In this document: positions 15,613 to 16,408 of the stretch, one piece after another
Position numbering within the stretch: the stretch's first letter is position 1
Layout: each line of letters opens with the position of its first letter
Assembly: GCA_049965515.1 (NCBI GenBank)
Contig: JBMFWG010000040.1
Span: forward strand, 1-16,408
DNA length: 16,408 bases
Direction of reading: 5' to 3'
DNA from: UBA4572 sp049965515
GTDB taxonomy: Bacteria; Nitrospirota; Leptospirillia; Leptospirillales; Leptospirillaceae
The notes under the pieces: model-generated
The model's database searches: none
The model's input: the letters and a program-made list of their open reading frames with translations, nothing else
Told to the model about the DNA's origin: nothing
Program-made: the position numbers and the translations under genes

Positions 15613-16200
15613 TCAGGATGCCACAGAACATTCATAAAGGGTCATTTGGCAAGCTTGCGAAAGAGGATTAATCGGAAAATATGAATGAAGGGCAAAGATT
15701 TAAAGGGAGAAAGATTCCTTGGGGGGAGGACAAGGGATGTTTCTGTTTTGATGAAATCGTTTGTCTTGCTTTGCCTCAGTGCCCGAAAGAGATTTTTCTC
15801 CTACGTCTCGAGGGAGCCTGTCAAGCCGCGCTCAACCCCACTAAAAAAGAATCGCGGAAAGCGCGGCCCACCCCTCCTGATGGATTTCACCTAAACTGAC
15901 CCACCCGATTTCACGGAATCCTCCCCGTTCTGAAGGGAGCCCCGAAGAAAAAAGATCTTCGGCCAAGGCAGGCATTTTTCCTCCGAAACAAATCTGTGCT
16001 TCGACTTTGAAACAATCCTTCCCATTCAGGGATCTCACGGTCTGCAAAACAGCATCCGACAAAAATCTTCGAATGAATGGGCCGTTTCCGGCCGAACAAG
16101 CAACTTGCCACAAAAAATCAGCCAAACTAGAATTATGGAAGAATATTTCTGGCAGGAATAAACGAGGTAAACCATGAGCCATTTTCAAAACTCCAGCGAG
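15613..16200. other. Long stretch without a confident gene
   Basis: This 588-base stretch upstream of the array contains a perfect 10-bp palindrome GCAAGCTTGC (15649-15658), about 37 bases upstream of the proposed -35 box and a possible operator. It also holds a weakly supported minus-strand ORF (15841-16182). Composition shifts gradually to AT-rich toward 16200. I see no tRNA, CRISPR repeats or clear inverted-repeat ends here. Confidence 0.5.
15841..16182 (-). CDS. Possible hypothetical protein (113 residues), weak
   Basis: From an ATG at 16182, with GGAG eight bases upstream, an open frame runs to the TAG at 15841-15843. The last codons contain a short CGCG/CGCG stem followed by TTTTTT, which could be a terminator for this unit. 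The protein is rich in Phe, Leu and Cys, and no domain is recognised. Codon use is less GC-rich than that of the neighbouring array. It may be a chance ORF or a decayed gene. Confidence 0.2.
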   Translation of the reverse strand: MAHGLPRLFLPEIFFHNSSLADFLWQVACSAGNGPFIRRFLSDAVLQTVRSLNGKDCFKVEAQICFGGKMPALAEDLFSSGLPSERGGFREIGWVSLGEIHQEGWAALSAILF

Positions 16201-16220
16201 AATGATTTCAATTAATATCT

Positions 16221-16232
16221 TTTAATATTAAA
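16221..16232. repeat. AT-rich perfect palindrome
   Basis: TTTAATATTAAA is a perfect 12-bp palindrome inside an AT-rich block (about 16196-16275), upstream of the transposase-like gene. A regulator site or part of a mobile-element end are both possible, and neither is proven. Confidence 0.35.
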
Positions 16233-16241
16233 TACTTACGA

Positions 16242-16270
16242 TTTATTTTTATCGATCATCTTCGTATAAT
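16242..16270 (+). promoter_or_regulatory. Candidate promoter of the right-edge gene
   Basis: A perfect TATAAT (16265-16270) has TTTATT (16242-16247) 17 bases upstream as a partial -35. The predicted transcript starts at about 16277, about 29 bases before the ATG at 16306. Confidence 0.5.
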
Positions 16271-16305
16271 TCATTCATCAACCTTTCTTCCCAAAGGAGT
16301 GATGG

Positions 16306-16408
16306 ATGACGGAAAAGATCAGCAGTATCTGGAGACGGATTTCGGGGAGCCTTCTCCCCTTTCTGGAACGCGTCCTGCCACCGATGCAGGAACATCACCG
16401 GAAGGTGG
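16306..16408 (+). CDS. N-terminus of a transposase-like protein (partial, runs off the window)
   Basis: An ATG at 16306 with AAGGAG seven bases upstream opens a frame to the window end: 34 residues beginning MTEKISSIWRR and continuing SLLPFLERVLPPMQEHHRKV. The pattern 'IWRxIxGSLxPFLE...LTExHRKxV' resembles from memory the first residues of DDE transposases of the IS1182/ISNCY-like groups. An alternative ATG at 16302 in another frame lies only three bases from the same ribosome site, which is too close. The AT-rich upstream DNA fits the edge of an acquired element. Terminal inverted repeats cannot be tested because the other end lies outside the window. Confidence 0.45.
   Translation, partial: MTEKISSIWRRISGSLLPFLERVLPPMQEHHRKV

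Noticed and set aside
15522..15635. 38-residue N-terminal extension of the DUF1874 protein
   Set aside because: No ribosome site and no family similarity. It would also place the proposed promoter and leader hairpin inside coding sequence.
15681..15899. 72-residue plus-strand ORF
   Set aside because: The only ribosome-like bases are too far away, there is no domain, and an overlapping second frame is equally open.
1..16408. CRISPR array or cas genes accompanying the ring nuclease
   Set aside because: No regularly spaced direct repeats and no Cas-like protein were seen in the window.

Overview
The window looks like a chromosomal accessory region of a high-GC Gram-negative bacterium. GC is high by eye, with abrupt AT-rich patches at about 76-125 and after about 16100. 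Evidence for a Gram-negative envelope: two genes encode lipoproteins, two more encode exported proteases, and one encodes an OmpA-type peptidoglycan-binding domain. A decayed heavy-metal-type RND efflux fragment and a transposase-like start at the right edge would suit an acidophile or metal-exposed lineage such as a Leptospirillum-like Nitrospirota. That placement is a weak inference.

Layout. Positions 1-75 hold the C-terminus of an unidentified plus-strand gene. Positions 90-310 (minus) hold a relic of an RND transporter C-terminus. From 424 to 15521 every gene is on the minus strand. Read in the direction of transcription they are: a DUF1874 protein (Crn2/AcrIII-1 ring-nuclease family); a lipoprotein with a DUF4384-like domain; an LPP20 (FlgP-type) lipoprotein; a secreted trypsin-like protease; a 35-residue single-pass membrane protein that gene callers would miss; a secreted Sel1-repeat/caspase protein; a ZorA-like (MotA-type) motor subunit; a ZorB-like (MotB/OmpA-type) subunit; a cold-shock-domain protein with a possible zinc-binding C-terminal domain; an SbcD/YhaO-type nuclease; an SbcC/YhaN-type ATPase; and RmuC. 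The right end (about 15613-16300) has no confident gene, then a promoter and the start of a plus-strand ORF that resembles a transposase.

How the genes may work together. The eight genes from 15521 to 8428 are packed with overlaps or short gaps, except for one 107-base gap containing two hairpins. They describe an envelope machine: a ZorAB-like ion-driven pair in the inner membrane gripping peptidoglycan, outer-membrane lipoproteins of the family that builds flagellar basal disks, and two exported proteases (His/Cys caspase and His/Asp/Ser trypsin fold). A cytoplasmic protein predicted to cleave cyclic tetra-adenylate is encoded first. The usual Zorya partners (ZorC/D, ZorE, ZorF/G) are not recognisable. 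In their place come the cold-shock/zinc protein and three DNA-processing genes. I read this as a candidate undescribed defence or envelope-stress system built around a ZorAB-like motor and periplasmic proteolysis. This is inference from domains and gene order, not demonstrated function. I saw no CRISPR array, cas gene, tRNA or rRNA.
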